In this document: in pieces, positions 32,482-41,030 of the stretch
How positions within the stretch are numbered: position 1 is the stretch's first letter
How the letters are laid out: each line of letters begins with the position of its first letter
The notes under the pieces: model-generated
What the model was told of the DNA's origin: nothing
The model's input: the letters and a program-made list of their open reading frames with translations, nothing else
Databases searched by the model: none
Source of the DNA: Xiamenia xianingshaonis
Lineage (GTDB): Bacteria; Actinomycetota; Coriobacteriia; Coriobacteriales; Eggerthellaceae
Assembly (NCBI RefSeq): GCF_017945865.1
Contig: NZ_CP072829.1
Location: forward strand, 1,488,001 to 1,552,000
Length of the DNA: 64,000 bases
Direction of reading: 5' to 3'
Translations under genes and position numbers: made by a program

Positions 32482-34101
32482 TTACTCCATCTGCCCGAGG
32501 CGCTGAGCGGCGCGCTCGGCGCTGAACTGCAGGGCGTCCTCGTCGTTTTCGTGGTCCATGTAGTGGTCGAACTCGTACATGACGGCCTCCGACGGCGGCG
32601 GCGTCAGCTTCGACACCACAATGATGGCCGCAAGCGCCAGCAAAAACGCCGGCAGCAGCTCGTAGATGCCGAACACGCCACCCAAAGGCTTGATGAAGTT
32701 GTGCCAGATCAACACGGTCGCCGTGCCGACGACCATGCCCGCGATGGCGCCCTGCATGTTGGTGCGGCGCCAGTACAGCGCACACAGCGTGAGCGGGCCG
32801 AACGACGCGCCCAAGCCGGCCCATGCGTAGGACACCACCATGAAGATGGACGAGTTCTCGTCGGCCGCGATAAGAATGCCGAGCAGGAACACCACGATGA
32901 GCGTGATGCGCGCGACGATCATGACCTGCCGGTCGGTCGCATCCCTCTTCAGCACGCCGCGGAAGATGTTCTCAGCCACCGACGAGCCCGTGATGAGCAG
33001 GTACGACGACGAGGACGACATGGACGCGGCCAGAATGCCCGACACCACGACGCCGCAGACGAACGACGGCAGAAGCATCTGGGACAGCACGATGAAGATG
33101 TTCTCAGCGGCCGACTGCGTGCCGAACTCCACGGGAACGAGGGCGCGGCCGACCAGGCCGATGCAGATGGCGCAGAACAGCGAGATGAACACCCACACCA
33201 CGGCGATGCGGCGCGACTGCGTCACTTCCTGGGCCGTGCGAATGCCCATGAAGCGCACGAGCACCTGCGGCATGCCGAAGTAGCCGAGGCCCCAAGCCAT
33301 CATGGACACGATGGAGAGCAGGCCGTATTCGGCGGCGTCGCCGAAGACCGGCATGTCGTTCTCGGTCATTTGCGCGCCCGCGTCGTCAAGCACGGGGACG
33401 GCTATCTGCGTGCCGCTCAAGAAGCCGGGGATGCTCTGCAGAAACGCGACCGTGTTGTCAATGCCGCCCGCAGCCGTGATAGAGCCGATGAGCACGACGG
33501 CCAGCGCGAAGAACATGAGGCAGCCCTGCACGAAGTCGGTCGCCACAACGGAAAGATACCCGCCGACAAGCGTGTAGAGAAACACGATGATGGCGCCGAG
33601 AACCATCATCGTGGCATAGTCGAGGCCGAACAGCGTGTTAAAAAGTTTGCCGCAGGTAACAAAGCAGCTGCCCACGTACACGCAGAAGAACACGAGGATG
33701 ATCAGCGCCGCAATGGTGGCAATGATGTTCTTGTCGTCGTGGAAGCGCTTGGAATAAAAGCCCGGCAGCGTGATGGCGTCCCCCGCCACGACCGAGTACA
33801 TGCGCAGGCGCTTCGCCACGAAACGCCAGTTGAGGTACGTGCCGATGGCCAGGCCGATGGCCGTCCAGCCCGCATCGGACGCGCCGGTGAAGTACGCCAC
33901 GCCCGGCAGGCCCATGAGCAGGTACCCCGACATGTCCGACGCCTCGGCGGAAAGCGCCGTCAGCCACGGCCCCACCTTGCGCCCGCCCAAGAAGTACTCC
34001 GACGCGGACGAGTTTGACCGCTTCGCATACACAAAACCAATGGTGAGCACTACGATGAAGTATATCAACATCGCAAAAAGCACCCAGAAATCGCCGTTCA
34101 T
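32482..34101 (-). CDS. Sodium:solute symporter, PutP-like (probable sodium/proline symporter)
   Basis: 539 residues from ATG 34101 with AAGGGAG upstream. It has about 13 membrane helices in the SSS (LeuT-fold) pattern. Family landmarks are FLGGRKVGPWLTALSAEASDMSG (key part ALSAEASDMSGYLLMGLPG, holding the Na+/substrate site of PutP), TLPGFYSKRFHDD, GYFGMPQVLVRFMGIR and GILAASMSSSSSYLLITGS. Close agreement with PutP motifs favours proline import driven by sodium, but pantothenate or other substrates cannot be excluded. The gene stands alone. Confidence 0.85.
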   Translation of the reverse strand: MNGDFWVLFAMLIYFIVVLTIGFVYAKRSNSSASEYFLGGRKVGPWLTALSAEASDMSGYLLMGLPGVAYFTGASDAGWTAIGLAIGTYLNWRFVAKRLRMYSVVAGDAITLPGFYSKRFHDDKNIIATIAALIILVFFCVYVGSCFVTCGKLFNTLFGLDYATMMVLGAIIVFLYTLVGGYLSVVATDFVQGCLMFFALAVVLIGSITAAGGIDNTVAFLQSIPGFLSGTQIAVPVLDDAGAQMTENDMPVFGDAAEYGLLSIVSMMAWGLGYFGMPQVLVRFMGIRTAQEVTQSRRIAVVWVFISLFCAICIGLVGRALVPVEFGTQSAAENIFIVLSQMLLPSFVCGVVVSGILAASMSSSSSYLLITGSSVAENIFRGVLKRDATDRQVMIVARITLIVVFLLGILIAADENSSIFMVVSYAWAGLGASFGPLTLCALYWRRTNMQGAIAGMVVGTATVLIWHNFIKPLGGVFGIYELLPAFLLALAAIIVVSKLTPPPSEAVMYEFDHYMDHENDEDALQFSAERAAQRLGQME

Positions 34102-34453
34102 GGCGCTCCCTTCTTCCACCGCGGCATCCACGCGCCGCGTTTCCACCGAGCGCTCAAAAGCCTTTCCAGCCCATGACCAATGCATGCCGATGAAATCCGC
34201 GTGTGCCGAGTCCATTGGCATGCATGGCAGCCGCGCGTCTCCTTCCGCGCGAGCCAACGCTTAAAACGGCCACATTATAGCGGTTTGAAGCGCTTTACCA
34301 TGATGGAGCACCCACCGAGTGCTTTGTTCGGTAGATGGAAGGTCGCGAAGGGAGCGCGCCTTTGCGAGTACTATAGTAGTGAGTACTATAATAATAATAG
34401 GTAAGAAAACGACCGCTCCGCACAAGCCCCGTTGAACGTTGAAAGGTTTGACC
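34102..34453. promoter_or_regulatory. Divergent region between putP and the aminotransferase
   Basis: 352 bases. The plus-strand side carries an AT-rich block with two tandem copies of GAGTACTATA (34366-34375 and 34381-34390, period 15), each with an AGTACT palindrome. The second copy overlaps TATAAT at 34387-34392, the probable -10 box of the aminotransferase gene. TTGCGA at 34362-34367 is 19 bases away, a long spacer. A binding protein could use the repeats as operator. No gene is evident in the rest. Confidence 0.5.
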
Positions 34454-35743
34454 ATGAACATCGCCGACATGACGCCTGCCGAGCTTCAGGCGCAGAAGGT
34501 TTCCCTCGAACAGCAGCACCAGGCCTTCGTCGCGAAGGGGCTTGCGCTCAACATGGCGCGCGGAAAGCCCTCGCGCGCCCAGCTCGACTTGAGCATGATG
34601 CTTCTGTCCGACATCGTCGCGACCGACGAATGCTTCGCCGAAGACGGCACCGACGCCCGCAACTACGGCGTTTTGGACGGGCTGCCGGAAGCGAAGCGGC
34701 TCATGGCGTGCTTTTTGGACGACGAACCCGAAAACGTGATCGTGCTGGGGAATTCCAGCCTGAACGCGATGTATGACGCGTTGGCCCGCTGCTGGATGTT
34801 CGGCACGGGGGGACATGCGCCGTGGAGCACGCTTGACCAGGTGAAATGGATCTGCCCCTCCCCCGGCTACGACCGTCACTTCGCCATCACCGAAGCGTTC
34901 GGCATCGAGATGGTCCCCGTCGCGATGACGCAGGACGGACCGGACATGGACGACGTGGAGCGCCTGGTCGCAGACGACGCGTCCGTCAAGGGCATCTGGT
35001 GCGTGCCGCAGTACGGCAACCCCACCGGCGTCACCTATTCCGACGAGACGGTCGAGCGCCTGGCCGCCATGGCGTGCGCCGCGCCCGACTTCCGCATTTT
35101 CTGGGACAACGCCTACGGCGTGCACCACCTGTACGCCGATCCCGACCGGCAGCGCAAGGTCGTCGACATCCGTCCGGCGTGCGAGCGGGCCGGCAACCCG
35201 AACCGCCCCTTCAAGTTCGCGTCCACGTCAAAAGTGACCTTCCCCGGCAGCGGGCTTGCGGCGTTCGCATCGTCGGCGGAAAACCTCGCCGAGGCCAAGC
35301 GGGCCATGGGCGTACAGACCATCGGGCACGACAAGATCAACCAACTGCGCCACGTGGCCTTCCTTGAAGACGCCGAGGGCATCGCCGCGCACATGCAGCG
35401 CCACGCCGACATCATCCGCCCGAAGTTCGAGCTGGTGGCGCGCAAGCTGGCCGAAGCGCTGGCGGATGTGCCCGACTGCTCGTGGAGCACGCCTTTGGGC
35501 GGCTACTTCATCTCGTTCGACGCGCCTGAGAACACGGCGAAGCGCATCGTGGCCCTGGCGAAGGAGGCCGGCGTCACGATGACCGGTGCCGGCGCCACCT
35601 ACCCCTATGGGCGCGACCCGCGCGACAGCAACATCCGCATCGCGCCGACGCTGCCGCCGCTGGAAGAGCTGGACGAAGCCATGGATGTGTTCGTGACCTG
35701 CGTAAAGCTGGCCGCCGTCGAAAAGGCGCTGGCCGAGGCCTGA
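34454..35743 (+). CDS. PLP-dependent aminotransferase, aspartate aminotransferase-like (Asp_aminotransf family)
   Basis: 429 residues from ATG 34454 with AAAGG 7 bases upstream; a TTG 15 bases earlier is less likely. The fold type I landmarks are MARGKPSRAQLDLS, ARNYGVLDGLPEAKRLM, LGNSSLNAMYDALAR, CPSPGYDRHFAIT, VPQYGNPTGVTYS, FWDNAYGVHHLY and the PLP lysine in FASTSKVTFPGSGLAAF. This matches the group of class I-like aminotransferases (PF12897) that includes aspartate-using enzymes. The exact amino donor is uncertain. Confidence 0.87.
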   Translation: MNIADMTPAELQAQKVSLEQQHQAFVAKGLALNMARGKPSRAQLDLSMMLLSDIVATDECFAEDGTDARNYGVLDGLPEAKRLMACFLDDEPENVIVLGNSSLNAMYDALARCWMFGTGGHAPWSTLDQVKWICPSPGYDRHFAITEAFGIEMVPVAMTQDGPDMDDVERLVADDASVKGIWCVPQYGNPTGVTYSDETVERLAAMACAAPDFRIFWDNAYGVHHLYADPDRQRKVVDIRPACERAGNPNRPFKFASTSKVTFPGSGLAAFASSAENLAEAKRAMGVQTIGHDKINQLRHVAFLEDAEGIAAHMQRHADIIRPKFELVARKLAEALADVPDCSWSTPLGGYFISFDAPENTAKRIVALAKEAGVTMTGAGATYPYGRDPRDSNIRIAPTLPPLEELDEAMDVFVTCVKLAAVEKALAEA

Positions 35744-35786
35744 TAGCCTGGGCGGGCGCCCCTTTTCGCATTGCTGCAAGTTTTCC

Positions 35787-35815
35787 TTGTCTTTTCCGGG
35801 AAGGCATGATACGAT
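35787..35815 (+). promoter_or_regulatory. Promoter of the unrecognised gene at 35869
   Basis: TTGTCT at 35787-35792, a 17-base spacer and TACGAT at 35810-35815 give a reasonable promoter about 47 bases before the start codon. It suggests separate transcription from the aminotransferase gene. Confidence 0.55.
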
Positions 35816-35868
35816 AAATACAAACAAATGTTTGATCTTACTGGACAGATTTTCGGAAGCGAGCAGCC

Positions 35869-36822
35869 ATGCACAGCTTGGAAACCGGCATCACGGGATA
35901 CTTGAACGACGCCTCGCCGCAGACGCTCAACGCGCTGCGCATTGAGCAGAACAACCGCCGCTTCGCTGAAGCCATCCGTTTGACCTGGGGCGATTCCCCT
36001 GACAGCGCCGAATACATCCTCGCGCACATAAACAGCCTCTACGTTGCGCCCGACGAAGAGCACGCGGCGGGACCTGCGGACGCGCCAAAAGCGCACCTCA
36101 TCGGTGTCTACCTCGACGAGCCCACTGCCCGCGCCGAGCTGAACGCCCGGCGAGAAACCGTCGCCTACCAGGCGCGGCAGCAGGGCCTGTCGTTCTCCCG
36201 CCTGGTCATCCACTATTCCAAGGGCGGCATGCGGGAGCGTCACGCGTTTCCCGACGCACAGAGGCACATCGCCCGCCTGTTCGGCCTCGCCGAGCCTGCC
36301 GACACGGCCGACGAGCCCCGCCCGCAGTCCCGCCCCGTGCGCACGCGCGAGGAACTGCCGCAGAAAAGCGCTCGCGACCAGGCCGATTTGATGGAGGCGC
36401 TCAAGCGCGGCGTCTGCTTGACCTTCACCGACTACCGCCAGATGCGCGGGTTCGTCGATGCGCTCGAAGGGGTTTTCTTCGAAGTGGCGTACCGGGGCGA
36501 GCGCACCGACACGTCGACGTGGCACTACTGCCACCTGTTCGTCTGCGACCACCAAGCGCCCCTGATGCGCAGCGTCGTCGAAACGTACGGGCCGACCCTG
36601 GCCTCGCGCTGCCGCGACCTGGGACTGTTCGTGCGCTCGTTTTACGTGCACCCCTCGCCGGTGCAGACGGCCGGCCAGAAGGCCTACCCGACAGGCGGCG
36701 CCCCCCGCCCGATGCCGCCCCTCGAAAAAAGGGAGGCCGCCGCGCTGCGGGCCCGCTATCGCGCCGCGAGGCCGGCTGCAGCGGCCCGCGCCGAAGTCCA
36801 AGCCCCGCCCGCCAGCGAATAG
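35869..36822 (+). CDS. Unrecognised protein, possibly with a DUF721/DciA-like N-terminal region
   Basis: 317 residues. I do not recognise the whole protein. It is soluble, with no signal peptide or membrane helix. Residues about 74-122 (LIGVYLDEPTARAELNARRE, then LVIHYSKGGMRERHAFP) weakly resemble the end of DUF721 (DciA-like) domains. The second half (about 165-275: LTFTDYRQMRGFVDALEGVF, TWHYCHLFVCDHQAPLMRSV) could be a separate alpha/beta domain. The Pro/Ala-rich tail is low complexity. The ribosome site is weak (GGAAG). Codon use matches neighbours, and own promoter plus downstream hairpin support a real gene. Confidence 0.65.
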   Translation: MHSLETGITGYLNDASPQTLNALRIEQNNRRFAEAIRLTWGDSPDSAEYILAHINSLYVAPDEEHAAGPADAPKAHLIGVYLDEPTARAELNARRETVAYQARQQGLSFSRLVIHYSKGGMRERHAFPDAQRHIARLFGLAEPADTADEPRPQSRPVRTREELPQKSARDQADLMEALKRGVCLTFTDYRQMRGFVDALEGVFFEVAYRGERTDTSTWHYCHLFVCDHQAPLMRSVVETYGPTLASRCRDLGLFVRSFYVHPSPVQTAGQKAYPTGGAPRPMPPLEKREAAALRARYRAARPAAAARAEVQAPPASE

Positions 36823-36987
36823 GCCGAACGGCCTTCTGGCGACCCGCTGCAACACAACCGAGCCGGCCTTCCGGCCTGGCTCCCGGAAAGCCTCTTCACC
36901 TACGCCTGCCTGCCGGGCAGGTCAGACAGGCCGCCGCGCCAGCCTGGCCGTGTGTCCACCGACAACCGCACCGGCCTGGCTCCGCCC

Positions 36988-37021
36988 GCAAAAAGGCCCC
37001 CGCCGCACGGGCGGGGGCCTT
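36988..37021 (-). terminator. Terminator after pyruvate:ferredoxin oxidoreductase
   Basis: A perfect 12-bp stem AAGGCCCCCGCC/GGCGGGGGCCTT (36993-37004 and 37010-37021) is followed on the minus strand by TTTTTGC. It could also stop plus-strand transcription from the gene at 35869, although the plus-side tail is poor. Confidence 0.85.
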
Positions 37022-37057
37022 GTCGTCACATAGACCGCTGGAGCAAACCCGCAGACC

Positions 37058-40000
37058 CTAGTCCTGCGCGTAGAGGTCCTTCAGCTTCTCCAGGTGCCTG
37101 AAGCGAGCCATGGCCTCTTCCTCGTTGTGCTCGAACAAGTCTTCGGCGCGATCGGGGAATTCGCGGGTCAGGCGGCTGTAGCGGGCCTCGTTCATGAGGA
37201 AGTCGCGGTAACCGCCAGCGGGCTCCTTGGAATCGAGCGTAAACTTCTTGCCGGCGGGCGCTGCCGGATTGTAGCGGAACAGGTTCCAGTACCCGCAGTC
37301 CACGGCCTTCTTCATCTCGTTTTGGCAGTTCATCATGCCGCCCTTGATGGAGTGCATCTCGCACGGCGAGTAGCCGATGATGAGCGACGGACCCGGATAC
37401 GCCTCGGCCTCTTGCAGGGCCTTGAGCGTCTGCGGCATCTTCGCGCCCATGGCCACCTGCGCCACGTAGACGTAGCCGTATGCCATGGCGATCTCGGTCA
37501 GGCTCTTCTTCTTGATGTCCTTGCCGGCTGCGGCGAACTGCGCCACCTGGCCGATGTTGGACGCCTTGGACGCCTGGCCGCCGGTGTTGGAGTACACCTC
37601 GGTGTCGAACACGAACACGTTCACGTCCTGGCCGCTGGCAAGCACGTGGTCAAGGCCGCCGTAGCCGATGTCGTAGGCCCAGCCGTCGCCGCCGAAGATC
37701 CACACGGACTTCTTCGTGAGGAATTCGGCGTTGTCCAAAATGCTCTGGACGGTCTTCGCCTCGGGCGTGCCGGCGTCGGACAGACGACGCAGCTCGGCGA
37801 CGTAGGCGGCAGCGGTCGTCTTGGAAGCCTCGGCGTCGTTGCGGGCGTCAAGCCAGGCCTGCGCGGCTTCCGTGAGCGCCGCGTCGTCGGCGCAGGCGGC
37901 AAGCAGCGCCTCGGTGTCGGCGACCATCTTGCCGCGCACCGCTTCGTAGCCCAAAAGCATGCCCATGCCGTGCTCGGCGTTGTCCTCGAACAGCGAGTTG
38001 CACCATGCGGGGCCATGGCCGTCCTTGTTCACCGCATACGGCGAGGTCGCGGCCGGATTGCCCCAGATGGACGAGCAGCCCGTGGCGTTCGCGACGAACA
38101 TGCGGTCACCGAACAGCTGCGTGACCAGACGGGCGTAGGCCGTCTCGGCACAGCCCGCGCACGCGCCGGAGAACTCGAGCAGCGGCTGCTTGAACTGGCT
38201 GCCCTTCACCGTGGCGTCCTGCATGTCGGGCTTGTCGGCCACGTCGCGCACGCAGTAGTCGAACACCGGTTGCTGCGACAGCTCTTCTTCGGTGGGCTTC
38301 ATGGAAAGCGAGTCTGTCGGGCACACCGTCACGCACACGCCGCAGCCCATGCAGTCGAGCGGGGACACGGCCAGCGCGTATTGATAGCCGGCGGCCTGGG
38401 CGGCCTTGCCCTTCGCAGCGACCATCTTCGTCTGCTCAGGCGCGGCGGCGGCTTCTTCGGCCGTCAGCGCGTACGGGCGAATGGTGGCATGCGGGCACAC
38501 GAACGAGCACTGGTTGCACTGGATGCACTTTTCGGGATCCCAGCTGGCAACGGTCACGGCCACGCCGCGCTTCTCGTAAGCCGCGGCGCCCAGCTCGAAC
38601 TGGCCGTCCACGTGCTTCATGAACGCCGACACCGGCAGCGCGTCGCCTTCCATGCGCGACACCGGCTCCATGATGGTGCCGACCATCTCCACCAGCTCCG
38701 GCTTGCCGACAAGCTGGGCGGCTTCTGCGTCGTCGGCGAGCGTCTTCCAGCTTTCAGGTACTTCCACCTGGACAAACGCCGTGGCGCCCGCTTCGATGGC
38801 GCGGTGATTCATGTCGACCACGTCCTGGCCCTTCTTCAGGTAGGACTTCGTGGCCGCGTCCTTCATGTAGCGGATGGCGTCCTCCTGCGGCATGACGCCC
38901 GCGAGCGTGAAGAACGCGGACTGCAGGATGGTGTTCGTGCGCTTGCCCATGCCGATTTCGATGGCCAGGTCGATGGCGTTGATGGTGTAGAGCTTGATGT
39001 CGTTGCTGGCGATGTAGCGCTTCGCCTTCGCGGACAGCTGCTTTTCCAGCTCTTCAGGCGTCCACTGGCAGTTGATCATGACGGTGCCGCCGGGCTTCAC
39101 GTCGTAGACGATCGGGAAGTCCTTCGTGATGTAGGCGGGCGTGTGGCAGGCCACGAAGTCGGCCTTGTTGACGTAGTACGGCGCACGGATGGGCGCGTCG
39201 CCGAAGCGCAGGTGCGAAATGGTGACGCCGCCGGTCTTCTTCGAGTCGTACTGGAAGTAAGCCTGGACATACTTATCGGTGTGGTCGCCGATGATCTTGA
39301 TGGAGTTCTTGTTCGCGCCGACGGTGCCGTCGCCGCCCAAGCCCCAGAACTTGCACTCGATGGTGCCCGGCGCCGCCGTGTTGGGGGCGTCGGCAGGCTC
39401 TTCGAGCGACAGGTTCGTCACGTCGTCGACGATGCCGATCGTGAATTCGCGGCGCGGCTCGTCTTTCGCGAGCTCGGAATACACCGCGAACACCGACGCG
39501 GGCGGGGTGTCCTTCGAGCCGAGGCCGTAACGGCCGCCGATGACCTGGATGCCTTCGACGCCCTCGTGCACGAGCGCGTTGACGACGTCTTGGTACAGCG
39601 GCTCGCCGATGGAGCCCGGCTCCTTCGTGCGGTCGAGCACGGCCATCTTCTTGCAGGTGGCCGGGATGGCCTCCACGAAGCGCTTCGTCACGAACGGACG
39701 GTACAGGCGCACCTTGATGAGGCCCACCTTCTCGCCCTGGGCGTTGAGGTAGTCGACCACTTCCTCGGCCACTTCGCTGAACGACCCCATGACCACGATG
39801 ACGCGGTCGGCGTCCGGTGCGCCGTAGTAGTTGAACAGCTGATAGTCGGTGCCGAGGCGGGCGTTGACGGCGTCCATGCATTCCTCGACGATGGCCGGCA
39901 GCGCGTCATAGGTGCCGTTGCACGCCTCGCGGTGCTGGAAGAAGATGTCGCCGTTTTCATGGCTGCCGCGCATGGCCGGACGCTCGGGATTGAGCGCGTG

Positions 40001-40615
40001 GTCACGGAACGCCTGCACAGCGTCCATGTCGCACATCTCGGCCAGGTCGGCGTAGTCCCACACGGCGACCTTCTGGATTTCGTGGGACGTGCGGAACCCG
40101 TCGAAGAAGTTGAGGAACGGCACGTGGCCTTTGATGGCGGACAAGTGCGCCACGGCGGACAGGTCCATGACTTCCTGCACGCTGCCTTCGGCGAGCATCG
40201 CGAAGCCGGTCTGGCGGCAGGCCATGACATCGGAGTGGTCTCCGAAGATGTTGAGGGCATGGGTGGCCACGGTGCGTGCGGACACGTGGAACACGCAGGG
40301 AAGCTGCTCGGCAGCGATCTTGTACATGTTGGGGATCATGAGAAGCAGGCCCTGGGAAGCCGTGTAGGTGGTGGTCAGCGCACCGGCGGCCAGCGACCCG
40401 TGCACGGTGCCGGCGGCGCCGCCTTCAGACTGCATCTCGCAAACCTTGACCTGCGTGCCGAAGATGTTCTTCCGACCCGCGGCAGACCACTGGTCGACGA
40501 GGTCTGCCATAGGGCTTGACGGGGTGATAGGGTAAATGCCGGCAACTTCAGTGAACGCATAGGACACATAAGCCGCAGCAGTGTTGCCGTCCATTGACTT
40601 GAATTCTCTCGCCAT
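37058..40615 (-). CDS. nifJ: Pyruvate:ferredoxin (flavodoxin) oxidoreductase
   Basis: 1185 residues, the full single-chain homodimeric enzyme. It oxidises pyruvate with CoA to acetyl-CoA and CO2, reducing ferredoxin. Domains in order: the N-terminal pyruvate-binding part (GIYPITPSSPMADLVDQW), the transketolase-like domain II, CoA/gamma region (FWGLGGDGTVGANKNSIKII), two [4Fe-4S] sites (CIQCNQCSFVCPH about residue 695, CMGCGVCVTVCP about 755), the third-cluster cysteines (CAGCAE and ATGCSSIWG) and the TPP site (FGGDGWAYDIGYGG). AAAGGAGAG precedes the ATG. It is a central enzyme of anaerobic energy metabolism. Confidence 0.97.
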   Translation of the reverse strand: MAREFKSMDGNTAAAYVSYAFTEVAGIYPITPSSPMADLVDQWSAAGRKNIFGTQVKVCEMQSEGGAAGTVHGSLAAGALTTTYTASQGLLLMIPNMYKIAAEQLPCVFHVSARTVATHALNIFGDHSDVMACRQTGFAMLAEGSVQEVMDLSAVAHLSAIKGHVPFLNFFDGFRTSHEIQKVAVWDYADLAEMCDMDAVQAFRDHALNPERPAMRGSHENGDIFFQHREACNGTYDALPAIVEECMDAVNARLGTDYQLFNYYGAPDADRVIVVMGSFSEVAEEVVDYLNAQGEKVGLIKVRLYRPFVTKRFVEAIPATCKKMAVLDRTKEPGSIGEPLYQDVVNALVHEGVEGIQVIGGRYGLGSKDTPPASVFAVYSELAKDEPRREFTIGIVDDVTNLSLEEPADAPNTAAPGTIECKFWGLGGDGTVGANKNSIKIIGDHTDKYVQAYFQYDSKKTGGVTISHLRFGDAPIRAPYYVNKADFVACHTPAYITKDFPIVYDVKPGGTVMINCQWTPEELEKQLSAKAKRYIASNDIKLYTINAIDLAIEIGMGKRTNTILQSAFFTLAGVMPQEDAIRYMKDAATKSYLKKGQDVVDMNHRAIEAGATAFVQVEVPESWKTLADDAEAAQLVGKPELVEMVGTIMEPVSRMEGDALPVSAFMKHVDGQFELGAAAYEKRGVAVTVASWDPEKCIQCNQCSFVCPHATIRPYALTAEEAAAAPEQTKMVAAKGKAAQAAGYQYALAVSPLDCMGCGVCVTVCPTDSLSMKPTEEELSQQPVFDYCVRDVADKPDMQDATVKGSQFKQPLLEFSGACAGCAETAYARLVTQLFGDRMFVANATGCSSIWGNPAATSPYAVNKDGHGPAWCNSLFEDNAEHGMGMLLGYEAVRGKMVADTEALLAACADDAALTEAAQAWLDARNDAEASKTTAAAYVAELRRLSDAGTPEAKTVQSILDNAEFLTKKSVWIFGGDGWAYDIGYGGLDHVLASGQDVNVFVFDTEVYSNTGGQASKASNIGQVAQFAAAGKDIKKKSLTEIAMAYGYVYVAQVAMGAKMPQTLKALQEAEAYPGPSLIIGYSPCEMHSIKGGMMNCQNEMKKAVDCGYWNLFRYNPAAPAGKKFTLDSKEPAGGYRDFLMNEARYSRLTREFPDRAEDLFEHNEEEAMARFRHLEKLKDLYAQD

Positions 40616-41030
40616 GTTCTCTCCTTTGGCAGGGATCTGCTCGAACGAGCATGCTCATCTTGTGACAAAGTCACCTACCGTTTCATAATAGCCGAGGGAT
40701 CGAGGCATCGGGCCCACTCCGGCCGGATTGCCGCGTTCCCGCGAGTCCTTTTCGGTAATCGGAAACCGAGCCCCGTTCTTTTCCCTGATCAATTTAGTCA
40801 TATAAATTGTTGCTTATTTGTTAATCATTCGTTAGCTGACTTACATAATCCCAGGTCAGACTATCTCTATCTAAGAAGATCAACGTTACAGTTCATCACG
40901 AATTCGCCATTGCCGATGTTCGCCAAAATTCTATCTGCATAATGAGGCGTGTCGTGCTATGCGTGCGCACTGTTTGAGCATCGCCACGCATGTTTCGGCG
41001 ATGTTCGCATGATCCGAATGGAGGGAACCT
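40616..41030. promoter_or_regulatory. Divergent region between nifJ and the solute-binding protein gene
   Basis: 415 bases. A minus-strand TATTAT near 40682-40687 is the likely nifJ -10 box, and GTGAC-AAA-GTCAC at 40662-40674 lies just downstream of it. The middle (about 40790-40900) is AT-rich. Towards the binding-protein gene there are a CATAAT box near 40938-40943 and two near-identical CGATGTTCGC words (about 40914-40924 and 40998-41008). No open reading frame here is gene-like. Confidence 0.5.
40662..40674. promoter_or_regulatory. Palindrome in the nifJ leader, possible redox-regulator site
   Basis: GTGACAAAGTCAC is a perfect inverted repeat with a 3-base centre, flanked by TT on the left. 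It faintly resembles half of a Rex (TTGTGA...TCACAA) or CRP/FNR-type site. Its place just after the probable nifJ -10 box would suit a repressor. Identity of the regulator is a guess. Confidence 0.35.

Noticed and set aside
37094-40519. A 1141-codon plus-strand open frame
   Set aside because: It is antisense to pyruvate:ferredoxin oxidoreductase, is low-complexity and has no ribosome site.
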